A stretch of DNA of 64,000 nt, taken from the NCBI GenBank assembly GCA_947311845.1, contig CAMZMU010000027.1:41814853-41878852 (forward strand). Reading direction: 5' to 3'. Below the pieces are notes generated by a model. It was given only the letters and a program-made list of their open reading frames with translations, had not been told where the DNA came from and ran no database searches. This document shows positions 36,261-50,678 of the stretch, piece after piece; the stretch's first letter is position 1, and the number at the start of each line of letters is the position of its first letter. The stretch is from Poa pratensis (lineage: Eukaryota; Streptophyta; Magnoliopsida; Poales; Poaceae). Made by a program: the position numbers and the translations under genes.

Positions 36261-36445
36261 GTAAGCCAACGGGCTGATGGAGAACTCGAACAGTTCATTC
36301 GAGTGCAAGAAGATTCAGTAAGCTCTCAGAGCTGAATAAGTTCGTACAGTAAGCCAACGAGCTGATTGAGAACTCGAACAGTTCATTCGAGTGCAAGAGC
36401 ATTCAGTAAGCTCCAAGTGCTGAACAAACTCGTGCAGTAAGCCAA
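36261..36445. repeat. 88-bp tandem duplication in the TAT element
   Basis: GTAAGCCAACGGGCTGATGG starts at 36261 and related units start at 36349 and (partial) 36437, an exact 88-base period. Units contain GAACTCGAACAGTTCATTCG, an imperfect palindrome. Confidence 0.9.
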
Positions 36446-36821
36446 ACCGGCCGAATACGCAGTAAGTCACACAAAGCCAGTCGCGACTCCAAGTCGAGTC
36501 CCTTCTTTACTCCCATCGGGAGCAGGCTTTTCGACTGAAGGAAAATTGAGTTTAACCTCAATTGCAAGCAATTCAGCTTAATCTCGGGGCTACTCCCATC
36601 GGGAGCGCTGTTCGCGTTCCCGAGTGACTCAGAACAATAGCAGTCGAAAAATCACCGACTAAGGCCATACAGTATTTTACCCTGCAGTCGACAGTTCGAC
36701 TAAGGAATCCTCCGTAAGCCCTGAACGGCCGGAGTCGACTAATTTTACTTGTCCCTTTCAGGAACTCGAAGGCGTGCCCAGGCGAAAGGAGTCGTTTGCC
36801 CGACTCTACGATTCGACCAAG

Positions 36822-36835
36822 CACTTGGGGGCTCC
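36822..36835 (+). promoter_or_regulatory. Polypurine tract of the TAT element
   Basis: CACTTGGGGGCTCC ends directly before the TG of the 3' LTR, where plus-strand synthesis would be primed. It is short and G-rich rather than a pure purine run. Confidence 0.65.
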
Positions 36836-37278
36836 TGTCGTGGGGCTACCCTTCGACTATCCCACGGTGAAGGTACCTGGGTCACGCCAAGACTACAAAG
36901 GCCCAAGGAAAGCCCAGCAAGGACAATGTGCGGCCCAAGTTAGTCGACTAGGTCATGCGGTTCATACCTATCTTGTAAGTGCCATCAGCACCGTTCACCC
37001 GAGACCTAGCCTACCATATAAAGGCTAGGAGGGTCCCTCGTTCTAGGGTACGCTCATAGCCGCCACCACAAACCCTAGCGAGATCGCCATCTCACCATTG
37101 TAGCCACAACTTGCCATCAATAACCAGACAAGCAGGAAGTAGGGTGTTATCCTCCGGGAGCCTGAACCTGGGTAAAACGCCTCGCTTGTCAGCCGTCGTG
37201 ATCACCAGCGCTCAACTCTCTACCCCTCAATCAACCGGGGTGCATAACCCAGGGATTTGCCGAGTCCACACCTCGTCA
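36836..37278 (+). repeat. 3' LTR of the TAT element (443 bp)
   Basis: Starts TGTCGTGGGGCTACCC, ends CACACCTCGTCA, followed by the TCCGA duplication. It differs from the 5' LTR at about four bases and one indel by hand count. Confidence 0.95.
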
Positions 37279-38291
37279 TCCGAGAACTCCTCGGTGGCGA
37301 TGGGCGGCGCGGCGTCCTGCATGGAGGCGGTGACGGCGTTCTGCTCGCCGGGGTATTCCTCGTCGTCGTCCGGCGCCTCCGCCTTGATCGCCGCCCGGAC
37401 GTACTCCGGCGGCGCCGCCCACTCCACCGGCGCCTTCTTCTTCTTGGAGGTGGCGCCGCCCGTGCCAGGCTCCTGCTTGGGCCTGACGAGGTGAAGGTGG
37501 CCTCGGGGCGGCGACGGTGCGCGGCGCTCGCTGATGCGAAGTCCGCCGCTGGGCCTTCTTGGCGGCGACCGGACGCGGCGCCCGGAGTTGAGGACGACGC
37601 CGCGCGGCGTGTCCTCCGGCTTGGGCTTGACCCGAGCGAGCGCCGGCGTCTGCGGGGACCCGCTGGAGAGCGGGCCAGAGGAAGACGACGAAGACGCCGT
37701 CCCCACCCTCCTGGGCAGCCAGGAGGTGAAGCGGCGTCGAGGCGTCGGCGCCTGGCGCGGCGGCATGGTGAGCCGGGGCTGGTTCCCGGCGTGGATGTGC
37801 TCGAGGACGTACGCGAGGGTACGTCCTCGAGCGCTCCACCACTGCTTCCGCCCGCCGGCGTTCTTCCGGCCGGAGACAGGGCCGTTGTTGTTGGTGTCCT
37901 CCAGCTCGCGGCGGTGGCGCTCGACGAAGTACGCCGTCCAGAAGGGGGCGTTCGCCGGATCCCAGCGCAGGTCCGCCGCCTGCTCATCGGAGAGCTCGGC
38001 GAGGACCTCCTGGATCGCGTAGACGCGATCCGCTCCTTCTGGCGGCGGCGGAACGGGGACGCCGCCGGCGCTCATGCGCCATTCGCCGGGGATCCGCATG
38101 TCCGGCGGCGTAGGGTACCCGCTTCGTACAGCATGCGGGCCTCCTCCGGGGTTCAGGAAACGCCGGCTGAAGCCGTTCGCCGCAGCTTCGTCTCCGGGGT
38201 ATCGCTCGGCCATTGCTGTCGCTCGAGGAGAGAGAGATGGAGAGATGGGGGGGGGGAATGGTGTGCCTTGCCACGACGAAATGGGGGGGGG

Positions 38292-38298
38292 ATAAATA
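38292..38298 (-). promoter_or_regulatory. Probable TATA box of the TIR-element gene
   Basis: The minus strand reads TATTTAT about 80 bases before the ATG at 38213, with a G/C-rich surround. It supports transcription of the gene from inside the transposon. Confidence 0.45.
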
Positions 38299-38728
38299 GG
38301 CGCAGGGGAGGCGATACGGTGGCGCGTCATTACTCCGGCGCGTGGCAGCCGATTGGACGCGTCGGCCGCCGCTGAACGGCGCGGCAGTCGGAGGCCATTA
38401 CTCCGGCAGGCTTTTGACCAGCGCGGGAGCCGAGGAGATGACGACGAAGCGTTTTTCCGCCCGTGATTCCGCACCATTTCGCCTATCTCGCTGACAGCGC
38501 TGGCCCACATTCTGTTTCGCGCCATTTCGGCCCTCCAGGCCGAACCCGGTGGGCTGGGTTTGGCCTGGGAGAGCCGGCGCTAATTTCCACCGATCCGGCG
38601 CTATTTGGTCTCCTGGGGGCCGACTGGGTGAAAAAACGGCGCTCCCAGACCAAAACGACGCTAAAATCGGCCTCGGGGGTGCGCGGGGGGGGGGGGGGGG
38701 GAGGGGGGGGCGGGCTGGAGATGCCTTA

Positions 38729-40499
38729 CATTGCATGTGAAGGATCGCAGCTGCGCCGCTAGCATTGACTGTAGCCGCATTTACCAAGGCACGGCAAGCA
38801 GACGAGGCTGGCGATGCCCGTGGATGGATCTATTCACGGCTGGTTTGTGGTTTCACCGGAGCTCCTCCTCGATCGCTCCGTGAGGCGTCGCGTACGTGAG
38901 GCAGCGGTCGACGCCGCGACGCCGTTTGACCCGACGGCGTCAGGTGCCAACTCCCCCAGAGTCGATAATACACGGTGCCGACCGGATCACGAGCCGAGCG
39001 GTGCGAATTTCCGCGCCTCGCACGGGACACGGTCACGCGCCACGCGATCGCTCGCGCCCAACCAACGAGGCGGCGGGGGCGTCTCCGCCTTTTCGTGCGT
39101 GAGTTGGAGCCAAGTCTACGGAAGGCAATGCCTTTTTTCCCACCGCCCCCTTCTGGATTCAACTATCACGCGGAAAAGGGAACCGGCAAGTGATCACAAA
39201 CTTTTTCGTTTGAGATGCACTGATGCAACCTTTGCACCTCCAAACAGCACTTGCATGTTGGTCGTGCCGGCACGAATTTATCGCTCACTCGCGGCCTCAG
39301 CAACGGTAAAATTTCGCATACGATAAGCCCGCTACGACATACAGTAGGGTCATAGAGAGAAGTGCGACTGCCGGTAGCCGCGGAAGCAGACGCCATGACG
39401 GATACCGACAAGTGGGCCACACGTGTCACTGTCTAAAACTATGTGGGTTGCGGGAGGCCGCCCTCCGCCTAAAACAGGCTCGAGCGCCAATGGTGTGGTA
39501 GCATAACTAGCACGCTACAACATGCTGGCGTCGCCGCCGTAGCCACGACATGTGTCCTGGATCGGGCCGCCCTCCTCATCCTCGAGGTCGCGTTCCTCAT
39601 CCCCCTCCTCGTATTCGTCAACCCTGTAATCCCGGGCGACGACTCCCTTCCTCGTCCCGAAGGAGAAACAAACCTCGCCGTGGGTCACGCCGTCTTCACG
39701 CGGGTCGGCTCTATCCCTCGCCAAGGTCAAGAAGGAGGCGCCCTGACCAGTGCTGCCGCGGAGCAATGCCGACATTGTCATCCGGGAGCCGCAACCCTCA
39801 CAGAGACAAACGGCGTTGCCCCCTCCCGTCAAAGTCAAGCAGGAGCAACCCTGGCTAACATCTCTTCATCTACCCCAAGAGTGAAGCGCCCGCTCTGCCT
39901 CCTCCTCCACCGCCTCCGATGACGGACGAGGAGGCTGAGGCTGTGTTCCCGCGACAACTCGCCATTGCTGAGTGGACGTCGTTCGAGATGGTCCAGCCAG
40001 TCACCGATGAATGGGAGGAGGAGTGGTCGGGGGCTGAGTGCGGAATCTTGATGATCCGCGATGACGACGACAGTGGTGACGACAAAGTGACACTGGAGAG
40101 GCTAAGGTCAAGGAGGAGGATCATAATGCGATGTATGACACGTTATACGAGAAATAATACTAGTTTAGTTTAATTTTTGTTCAAACTTTGTAAAATCATG
40201 GAAGTTTTAAAACAATTTCGTAGTTTCGTTTAGATTTCGCAGTTCGATTTTTTTAAATAACCCTATTGGGACCGCCGGTAAGGTGAGATGCTCTCAATAA
40301 CGCGGCAACCTATGTCGATGCTCCAATGACGCTTTATTGGAAACAGACGCTCTTAGTCCGATCCCTCCAGTTTGCGTGTTTGTTAGCAGAAACCAGACTG
40401 CCAGATCCTTCGTTAACCTCTTTCTCATTCAGTGCTGGCGCGGCAAAGAACGAACAACATTGTCGTACTGCGCCAGGATTAGCTTTCAAGGACAATGGG
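38729..40499. other. Intergenic region, GC-rich patches
   Basis: No firm gene. GC-rich segments at 38810-39170 and 39510-40110 hold several 70-170-codon frames on both strands with low-complexity, acidic or arginine-rich translations and no domain I know. The end of the second patch (about 40120-40360) resembles 640-860, so it may be part of a degenerate dispersed element. Confidence 0.4.
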
Positions 40500-40507
40500 G
40501 CATGATT

Positions 40508-40996
40508 ACGGATGGCACCCACCGGGTTCGGGGCCGGGTTTGGCATACCCATACCCGTACCCGGCTCCTCCACCCGTACCCGCCACCCGCCCCATACCCG
40601 CCGGCGGGTCGAGATCTCAACCATACCCGCGACCCGGCGGGTACGCGGGACCCGCCCCGTACCCGCCAAGGAGAGGCAGCTCGTGTGTGGCTGTGGCCTG
40701 TACGTTAGTGTCTTTAGTGGGCTAGGTCTCTTAGTGGGCTAGGTGCGTTAGTGGGCTTGTGGGCTAGGGGTGTTAGTGGCTTAGTAGGCAATGACATGTG
40801 GGGTCATTACATTCTAGTCGGGTACACGGGTTCGCGGGTATGGGTTTGGCATCCCCATACCCGCACCCGCATACCCGATGGGTATGATATTTTCCTGCTA
40901 AGCATACCCATGGGGATTTTTCTAGCCCAAACCCTCCCCATTTGAGGCGGGTACCCGTCGGGTTTGCGGGTATCGGGTACCCATTGCCATCCGTAG
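40508..40996. mobile_element. hAT-like MITE rich in ACCCG repeats
   Basis: Left ACGGATGGCACCC and right TGCCATCCGTAG are inverted, flanked by GCATGATT on both sides (40500-40507, 40997-41004), an 8-bp hAT-type duplication. The interior is full of TACCCG/GGGTA phrases that can fold back. The left end seems to lack two terminal bases compared with the right. Confidence 0.75.
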
Positions 40997-41004
40997 GCAT
41001 GATT

Positions 41005-44834
<3,830 letters not shown>

Positions 44835-47267
44835 GGTATAGATGCATTGTATGTTTGAGTTTTCTACTAGTTGGTGCTGCTTCTACTGCAACAGATTTAT
44901 TCGTTCTCTTTTTGCTGGGGTTATTCCGAGCTATCCCCAGAAACTGTTATGTCAGATTGATTATGATATTGTGCAAGTAATTTGTTTACGGTAGTAGGAT
45001 CTGTGCAATATCTCACTGCTTATGCTTATGTTTTCCCATCCTGTCATTTTAAAGGTTCACGAGTATATAGTTCGCTCTTTGTTGCTGCCAATTTTCGACT
45101 TGCACATGTCTTATTCAATCAGAGTATACACTATTACACTTCCGAAAAAAAAAACCTGTACAAAATAGCTGCAGTTTTCTCTTTTAAGGAATAAGGAATA
45201 TGTATTACCCAATAGTTACATGCTGGCTCCGCCACTGCATCCAATATCTCCGCTCCTCTGGCGCCGCCAAGGCCCTCCACCACCTCTAGAGCCCTACGTC
45301 GCTACCAGGACTCTTTTCCTACCATCGGGCCTCTAAGCTCCACCGACCACCACCGCTTCCCGCAAGATTAACAGTTGAATGTTTTATTGAACAAACAACT
45401 AGATGTTCCCTTTTTTTGGAGGATTTTTTTAATGATCTTCTCTTTTCTTTAAAGCCATCAGCTCATCATGTAAACGTATACGATAGATAATTGATTTTAC
45501 ATGCATCTTACAATGAACAATGAAAACATATTTTTTTGGTTCATTATAACTTGAAAACACCCACTGAAAATTATAATAGAAATCTCTAACTAAGGTTTTA
45601 TTCCCCTTCTCGAAAAAGAGAGCTGCAGGCAGAGGGAAATACATATAAATACTTCCCATGGTGGGATAATTTGCTATGGTGGGATAAGAAAGATAATTCA
45701 TTCCTGTCACCCGAGCCGAAGAGGCCCAGTGAGGCCCAGACTTGGCAACGATCTCTCGCTCACGTTAGTGAGAGCAACTTTGCGTTTTAAAAGTCAGTGA
45801 GAACAACTTCCGGTTTGTTTCTCCTTGCCGATTTTGATTCTTTAGTAGAGGATAATGACTCGAAAGCGGGACGTAACGTCATCTGTATGTCTGATCCATG
45901 GATCGCGAACTTGGCCGGATGTGACTTTTTCTACGGTTGGTAGCTGTTAAGTCCTTTCCCCACGTTTAGGTATTTTCATTTGTCCCTCTCCATCCATCTG
46001 TTAGCATCCAAGTAAAATCATACCACCACTATTACGATAAGTACCTTTATACAGCCCATTTGATTCTGTAAGAGATGCTGCCACAGAATCATTCAGCTAA
46101 TCCCGACGTATACTGGCACTAAAATTAATGCCGTGAAACGTGGATCGGTAACCATGTGATGGAGAATTAGTTTAGTTCGAGCTTCTCCTTCGTTTAAACA
46201 AAACACGAGTGGGAGAAGAATCTCTCCTGCGAGCGATGAGGGTTGAGATGACGCAGAGCGGTTCGTGGAGGCCTATCGATGCGCTTCCTAACTCTTAAGA
46301 TAAGATAGTTAATCGTCCTATGGAGTACCCACCACTGGTACCCGACTCCCGTAATGAATTAGCCAAAGCATCGGCTCGTCCGTTCGATTACGACGCCAAG
46401 GATTCGCTTTTCCCACACAGGATATACTTCTACATGTAACTCGATACACACAGAAAAATATCCTTTCAAGCCGATGTACAAATGGATGGATGGATCGATC
46501 GGTCGAGTTGGCTCGATCTTTTGGTGGCCAGAGGGAGCCAATAATTTGTTTGTCTGGTTGTCGATTCTTCTTCCCAAATATCTCGCCGGGGTAAGCAAGA
46601 GTGCAGGACCAACGGCAACAGGGCGAGGATAGGTTTACAGAGATAGAGACCGAATTGAAAGACATCGCAGTCGAGACAGCGTGTGCGACCCGGCCGGGCG
46701 GGCGGGCGGGCAGGCAAGCTTTCCACAAGGCCACGCACGCATTGGTGGAGTGGAGCCCATGCCGCGCCGGGCCATGGCCGCCGGCCCGCGCGACAGCGGT
46801 GACGCCAAAATACCGGGCCGAACAACGGCAGGCGGCCGTGGCCGGCAAGGGTTGCGCGGCAGGCAGGGGGCACGCGTCCCACCGCAAGGCATGTGGCCTC
46901 GTGCGTTTCTCCCCACCAACAACCCCACTTGCCAGTTCGCCGCCACTTGCCGTTAGCTTCCGGGCCGTCCGAGCCATGGTTGCAGGTGGCCGTGCGTTTC
47001 GACCTAAACTCCGCTCGGCTTGATCTGGGCTATGAGCACGTCACAGATGACGAGGAAAGCGCCTGAAAAAGCCATGGTTGCAGGTGGCAGGAATCAAGGG
47101 AGTAAAATAAGAGGAGGAAAGCCACTCTTGAACAGTGATGAAACCCGCTGCTGATCTGATTGATCCAAGCTACTGTATGTACTACACTTCCAAATCACTC
47201 CGGTGAAAACAAGAACCGGAAGGGAAAAAGAAAAACGGAAAAACGGCGGGGATTCGATTGTTGTCTG
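44835..47267. other. Intergenic between RABA1 and WRKY
   Basis: The first part is the RABA1 3' region. A GC-rich stretch at about 46600-47030 gives a 219-codon minus-strand frame (46977-46318) and other overlapping frames, but none has a known domain. The phrase GCCATGGTTGCAGGTGGC occurs twice (about 46975 and 47073). Confidence 0.45.
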
Positions 47268-48449
47268 TCAGGAGCACGGGGCGGTGGCCGCGAGGGCGAC
47301 CTCGGGCCGGCGGCCGAACGCGATGGCGCACTCGGGCAGCTCGCCGAGGCCCGCGAAGAGCGTGTCCTCCCCCTGCAGCTCCCGCTCCCACTCCTCGGGG
47401 GGCAGCAGCGGCGGCGCCGCGTCGAACGCCGGCACGTACATGGCCGCCGTCCGGTGCCACGTCGGGTACTGGTCGAACCACCCGAGGTCGAAGCTCTCCT
47501 CCTCATCCTCCTCGACCGCCGCCGTGGGGTCGCCCAGACTGACGACGACGGGCTTCTGCTCCGGTTCCTCTTCCTGATCCGGCTCTTGCTTGGGCACTTG
47601 GAGCTCCGTCTCCTGCTCGTCGGCTAGCTCGGGCAAATCAAGCGGCGTGCCAGGCTCAGGCTTTGGCTCCGGCAGGAAATCATCAACGGGCGTGCCAGGC
47701 TCAGGCTTCGGCAGCCGCGGAGAGGAGGACTTGGTCGTCGGGTGGCAGCCGCCCCTGGGCGCCGGGCACGGGTGGCTGTGCTCGTGGGAGTAGGTGACGA
47801 GCAGCACGGTGGGGTCGGCGCGGCTGCGCTCCACCTGCTTCCTCGCCGGACACCCCTTCAAGGTGCTGCAGCGGTAGTAGCCCCTGGAGAGAAGACGCGG
47901 CAGCAGAAATTAGTTGCAGAAAAATTATAGACCACTGAGGCTGCTCACTCTGTTGATTCATTTCATTCAGGCTGAACTGAGAAAAATGAGAGGAAAAGAG
48001 GATTTTTTTTTTCGTGGTCAATTTTAATTACTGTACCTTGGATAGGGGGATCCCTTGATGGGCTTCTGGCCATACTTGCGCCACGCCCACGAGTCCGGCG
48101 GCGGCGGGCCCTCCCCGTTGATCCTGGCCCGCTCGCCGCACTCGGAGATCGGCACCGACACCACCCGCTTCTCCACAGATCTCCGGCTGCAAATCGCAAG
48201 AAACCAATGAATCCTCCCCGCTGAATCAAGGTTCTGGGTGGAGCACAGATCGAATCCTTGGAGATGAAGATGTGGTTTTTACCTGCGCTTGGGCGGCGGC
48301 AGCGTGGACGACGGCGATGGGTGGTCCCGTTTGTTACCGCTCTGCCCTCCTCTGCCCGGGGAATCCGCGTCGGCGGCCGGCTGGTCGTCGACGGAGTCCG
48401 CCCGCGGCGACTCCGTGCCGGTGCTGCAGTAGCCGTCCTCGCCCGACAT
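47268..48449 (-). CDS. WRKY transcription factor, group IIe
   Basis: Three exons on the minus strand: 48449-48283, 48186-48037 and 47883-47268, 933 bases, 310 residues, all borders GT-AG. The WRKY domain covers about residues 85-145: [16 protein letters not shown], then the zinc site C111-X5-C117-X23-H141-X-H143, with [16 protein letters not shown] between. The PIKGSPYPR and [11 protein letters not shown] phrases mark group IIe (WRKY65/69-like). The intron directly after YPR is the conserved R-type intron. WRKY factors bind W boxes (TTGAC) and act in stress, defence and senescence. The C-terminal half is acidic and proline-rich, with repeated PEPGTP motifs and an acidic D/E stretch that could activate transcription. 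The start is the first ATG; an upstream in-frame TTG is not used. Confidence 0.95.
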
Positions 48450-48594
48450 CGAATCCCAGGGCCTGCTGCGCCGCCTAGTTATCCACGCCCGGCGTAAAGA
48501 CAGACGGAGCAATCTAGCCGGCTAGCGTAACGGAAGAAGTCCCGGCCCGGCGGCGGCTCCGGAGAGGCAGAACTAATAACTCCGCCTTTCCGAA

Positions 48595-48605
48595 AGCGTA
48601 TATAT
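48595..48605 (-). promoter_or_regulatory. Probable TATA box of the WRKY gene
   Basis: TATATA in GGATATATACGC (minus strand) lies about 150 bases upstream of the ATG at 48449, plausible with a leader of about 120 bases. Confidence 0.5.
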
Positions 48606-48609
48606 CCGT

Positions 48610-49363
48610 GGGCTCTGAGTGATGATGATCACCGGCGGCGGGGTGTACTCGTATCTGGATGGGGAAAAAGGGAGTGGCGAGGCGGAGGAAGAGGATGGAA
48701 TGATGGACGGGGGACGGACGGAAATGGTGGCGAACAAATGGACGCAGCTTTCAATGATCTCTCTTCTCTCTCTACGTGCGTGTTTGTACGTATGTGTGTG
48801 CAGCTAGTGGGCGCTTTGTTTATGCGCACGATCGACGATCCGGGGCGTGGTATGAGTACGCGTACAACGTGTGTACACGTACGGATACGGAGGATGGTGG
48901 GTGTGTACGCACAGCGTTTTCACTTGTTTTCTACAATCACTGTGACGTTTCGTGTACTGGTTCTGGATTGGATCTGTCTCTCTCTCGCTCTGGCTTCGTT
49001 GTTGCGTATAGGAGGAGGAGAGGAGAGGGCCGCCGGAGAGTGAAGAGAGCGACGTTTTGGGGCCGGGGGAGAGGCGGCGATCGCGACCTCCTCATCTGGC
49101 CAATCATGTCCCTTCTTTGCCTCCCATCCCATGTACACACATCTTCCGTGCATGTGCGCTACTTTGCGGCCATGCCTAGCCTAATTCAGCGAGTGCATCG
49201 GCCGCCCGATCATCACATCTGTAACGGATGTCCAAATTTTCTAAAATCGGCACGACCAACCTATCTTTTTTTCTTCCTTTTGCTAGCTCTCGGGCAGCCG
49301 AGATTTACGTCAACACTCCGTCCATCCCGGCAGTGCCGAACCGAGAGGAGGAGGCCGGGCTCC
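48610..49363. other. Upstream region of the WRKY gene
   Basis: Non-coding, rich in CT and TACG-type repeats near 48770-48900. A 234-codon plus-strand frame (48776-49480) crosses a hAT element boundary and has no domain, so it is not a gene. Confidence 0.45.
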
Positions 49364-49371
49364 TCGTCGAC

Positions 49372-49944
49372 TAGGGGTGTAAACGGATCGGATTGGATTT
49401 TGCCTCTACCATATCCTTTACCATATTTTTTACTCGGATCGGATCGGATAATGAACGGTTGCGGATTCGGGGGCGGATAGATATAATCACGGATTCGGAA
49501 CGGAAACGGAGCGGATTCGGGGCGGAAAGAAAATTATTCGGATCGGTATGCGCAATGTACATCATCAAACCACATAACCAAAAACAATATCTCAACAACG
49601 TAATAATCTAACAAAGTTGTACTCTATTAGTTTAGACAAATAGAACTAAGTACAAATTGTGCTCCACAAATGAACTTCACAACTCACAAACTACAAACTG
49701 TGCTCTATTAGTTTAGACATTTCGGTAGAAAATCGGATTATAACCATCGGATAATCCTAATTAATATTCGGATAATCCATATTCGGATGCTATTTTACAT
49801 ACCATATCCTATACCGTATCCGGGTGTTCAGTTCGGAATCGGATATCCTTATCCGGTAGATTGTTCGGAACCGGATATGGATTCTTTAAAACGGATTCGG
49901 CGACGGATTCGGTACGGAAATTATCCTATCCGTTTACACCCCTA
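49372..49944. mobile_element. hAT MITE, 573 bp
   Basis: Left end TAGGGGTGTAAACGGAT and right end ATCCGTTTACACCCCTA are complements, flanked by TCGTCGAC on both sides (49364-49371, 49945-49952), an 8-bp hAT duplication. The interior is filled with CGGAT/ATCCG phrases that allow extensive folding. No transposase. Confidence 0.93.
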
Positions 49945-49952
49945 TCGTCGAC

Positions 49953-50383
49953 GACAAAGACAAGGATTGTAGCGAGTCGGAGCCGCTACGAACACTGCAA
50001 GCCGTGATGGAGGCGAGTGAATGACTTAACTAGGGTGGGGGGTGCCGGCCACGGTGAAGACGACCATGATGGGGAATTTAGAGGATGGCTCGGTGGAGGT
50101 GAACCACCGGAGGAGGAGATTGGGCACAGGGGCGGCGAGCCGTACCGGCACTGGTGAGGAGGAATGCTTTTAGGCCTATGATGACTAAGGAGAAAGCCTC
50201 TCGATCAAGCACTAAACGTGTTCTCAGCCGATCGAGCGGCGTCCATCTTTTTTTTCATCACGGGATAGCAATCCATCCAGAACATTCCGGTTCTAAATTG
50301 TCTGTCGAGAAGGCATGCCCCTAATCGATGCGTAAATCAAGCATTGTCGCATGCACGTAGGTATTTCCGTATTCCTCGAAACA
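49953..50383. other. Short intergenic stretch
   Basis: No gene or element recognised between the hAT MITE and the 3' end of the LINE. Confidence 0.45.
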
Positions 50384-50678
50384 GGTTTTCATCCCGCTTT
50401 ATAAATAAATCAACCGTACACAAGCATACAAAGATCCAGTCACAAGTTCAAAAAGAAATAATAAGTCTGCTGGGGCCACAACACAAAGATGTCCAAAGCT
50501 AAAACAAAACGATACAACTCCACATGGGAGTAGCTCAATGGCTGGATGACGCAGATAGATGGCGTGCCGCCCTCAAAAGCTTCTCGATCAATCCATCTAG
50601 CCGCTCCTTGTCTCGCTGTCTACAGAGCGGGTGCCACTGCTGCAAAAATGACAAGAATTTGAAAACGGAGTCAGAGGC

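Larger units (their letters stand above)
23710..37278 (+). mobile_element. TAT-clade Ty3/gypsy LTR retrotransposon, 13.6 kb
   Basis: Two LTRs (23710-24153 and 36836-37278) start with TG and end with CA, and TCCGA flanks the whole element (23705-23709, 37279-37283). By hand count the LTRs differ at about four bases plus one indel in 443, so the insertion is young, perhaps 0.3-0.4 million years at the rate commonly used for grass LTRs. In order it contains a primer binding site, a gag-pol region with many frame breaks, an 18-unit minisatellite, a spliced gene on the opposite strand, an 88-bp tandem repeat and a polypurine tract. Short LTRs, two RNase H domains and extra antisense coding are characters of the TAT/Retand group. 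It cannot encode its own proteins now. Confidence 0.93.
23386..38213 (-). pseudogene. Unrecognised gene of the TIR element, split by the retrotransposon
   Basis: The two parts are 38213 down to 37284 (310 codons from the ATG) and 23709 down to the TAG at 23388-23386 (108 codons). Counting the duplicated TCCGA once, they join in frame, so the gene was an uninterrupted 417-residue frame before the insertion. The N-terminal half is the more ordered part: AERYPGDEAAANGFSRRFLN, then a segment with MRIPGEWRMSAGG, WTAYFVERHRRELED and GGRKQWWSARGRTL. The rest is proline/serine/arginine-rich with a KKKK patch and an acidic, D-rich C-terminus. TATTTAT at 38298-38292 lies about 80 bases upstream of the ATG. 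I do not recognise the family, though proteins of this look are common in Triticeae annotations. It has no DDE, Myb or helicase motif. Function unknown; now broken. Confidence 0.7.
23101..38725. mobile_element. PIF/Harbinger-like TIR element, split by a retrotransposon
   Basis: The left end GGGCATCTCCAGCC (23101-23114) and right end GGCTGGAGATGCC (38713-38725) are complements, each followed inward by a long C or G run and related subterminal sequence. TTA flanks both ends (23098-23100, 38726-38728), as in PIF/Harbinger elements. Removing the nested retrotransposon (23710-37278) and one target copy leaves an element of about 2.05 kb. It carries a single long minus-strand gene. No DDE transposase is seen, so it is probably non-autonomous. 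The superfamily rests on TSD length and sequence only. Confidence 0.72.

Noticed and set aside
38814..40124. Several 80-170-codon frames on both strands
   Set aside because: Low-complexity translations with no known domain; probably decayed transposon cargo, not supportable as genes.
46318..46977. 219-codon minus-strand frame downstream of WRKY
   Set aside because: GC-rich stretch with overlapping frames on both strands and no known domain; no promoter or conservation evidence.
48450..48512. Upstream extension of the WRKY protein from 48512
   Set aside because: The extension would start at TTG, not ATG; the first ATG is at 48449 and gives a normal N-terminus.
48776..49480. 234-codon plus-strand frame upstream of WRKY
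   Set aside because: It runs across the left end of a hAT element and has no recognisable domain.
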